Shown: in pieces, positions 63,821 to 64,000 of the stretch
Position numbering within the stretch: position 1 is the first letter of the stretch
Layout of the letters: the number at the start of each line of letters is the position of its first letter
Assembly (NCBI GenBank): GCA_964393105.1
Contig: CAYMSM010000004.1
Location: forward strand, 1-64,000
Source: CALMEC01 sp964393105
GTDB taxonomy: Bacteria > Actinomycetota > Thermoleophilia > Miltoncostaeales > Miltoncostaeaceae
DNA length: 64,000 nt
Direction of reading: 5' to 3'
Made by a program: the position numbers and the translations under genes
Notes under the pieces: generated by a model
The model's input: the letters and a program-made list of their open reading frames with translations, nothing else
What the model was told of the DNA's origin: nothing
Database searches by the model: none

Positions 63821-64000
63821 ATGGCGATGCTGGCAGGGATGACGCAAGGGGCGCCCAGCGACGACGTGCGGCGCATCCTCGTGCGCTACCGTCGCCTCGC
63901 GGTCGTCGGCCTGTCGCCCAACATCTCGCGGCCGAGCTTCCGGGCGATGGTCCACATGAAGGCCTACGGCTACGACATCACCCCGGTCAATCCCATGTGC
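63821..64000 (+). CDS. CoA-binding domain protein (YccU-like), 5' part only
   Basis: The first 60 codons from ATG at 63821 (alternative ATG at 63839) run off the window. The peptide has the CoA-binding Rossmann start: RRLAVVGLSPNISRPSF, then GYDITPVNPMC, matching the small CoA_binding_2 family. Members are about 140-residue cytosolic proteins that bind CoA or NAD-like ligands; the role is unclear. Start choice rests on family length and is not certain. Confidence 0.8.
   Translation, partial: MAMLAGMTQGAPSDDVRRILVRYRRLAVVGLSPNISRPSFRAMVHMKAYGYDITPVNPMC

Overview
The window is GC-rich bacterial chromosome (about 70% G+C or more by eye), with frequent GTG starts, many 4-bp ATGA/GTGA stop-start overlaps and long antisense open frames. 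Gene content is actinobacterial: a fhaA-fhaB-PP2C-rodA-pbpA-pknB cell-growth cluster, an F420-type luciferase-like oxidoreductase, EttA, Lon, AcnA and malate synthase. The ddl gene after pknB, a DUF4446 gene before pheA, and the lack of standard mycobacterial or streptomycete neighbours suggest class Thermoleophilia (Solirubrobacterales-like). That placement is inference. No phage, CRISPR array, rRNA or complete insertion sequence was seen. The window ends inside a CoA-binding-protein gene and begins inside a palindromic repeat.

Layout. 1-2.1 kb: repeat end, a tiny membrane protein, and an ArgH-like lyase. 2.2-6.15 kb (minus): cobalamin riboswitch, then DUF4430 lipoprotein, EcfT, fused double EcfA and EcfS, all overlapping by 4 bp; this reads as a B12 or corrinoid uptake operon. 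6.3-8.2 kb (minus): HD-GYP protein and tRNAs Met, Thr and Tyr. 8.3-11.7 kb (plus): receptor-like Ser/Thr kinase followed by two coupled tyrosine recombinases. 11.8-14.9 kb (minus): membrane-anchored glycoside-hydrolase-like protein and a YfcE-type phosphoesterase. 15.05-25.35 kb (minus): the growth/phosphosignalling operon, from a polytopic kinase through fhaA, fhaB, PP2C, rodA, pbpA and PASTA kinase to ddl. 25.4-29.5 kb: tRNA-Leu, anchored protein, DUF4446, pheA, HNH nuclease, RraA-like protein and tRNA-Arg.

29.5-33.9 kb is an accessory patch with decayed genes (repeat-protein remnant, truncated WrbA, truncated SDR) among a cupin/TetR pair, a SnoaL-like protein and a DUF4242 protein. 34-38.3 kb: lipoproteins, phosphoesterase, FAD monooxygenase, universal stress protein and cold-shock protein. 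38.4-44.6 kb (minus): YbhN-type membrane protein, hsp20-lon pair, pdxH and glutaryl-CoA dehydrogenase. 44.6-50.3 kb: repeat element, 62-aa protein, 76-bp tandem repeats, PlsC-like acyltransferase, RNase H, receiver-degenerate LuxR regulator, membrane protein and malate synthase. 50.4-54.2 kb (minus): response regulator, HEAT-repeat protein and processive glycosyltransferase in one overlapping operon. 54.3-64 kb: a natural fusion of an LLM oxidoreductase with an acyl-CoA/benzoate-type ligase, EttA, a diguanylate cyclase, aconitase, an enoyl-CoA hydratase paralogue, another repeat element and the start of a CoA-binding protein.

The most noteworthy items are the riboswitch-DUF4430-ECF operon, a dispersed family of 130-200 bp palindromic elements (five copies here), the LLM-ligase fusion, the regulator-HEAT-glycosyltransferase operon, and the rearranged pkn cluster headed by a multi-pass kinase.
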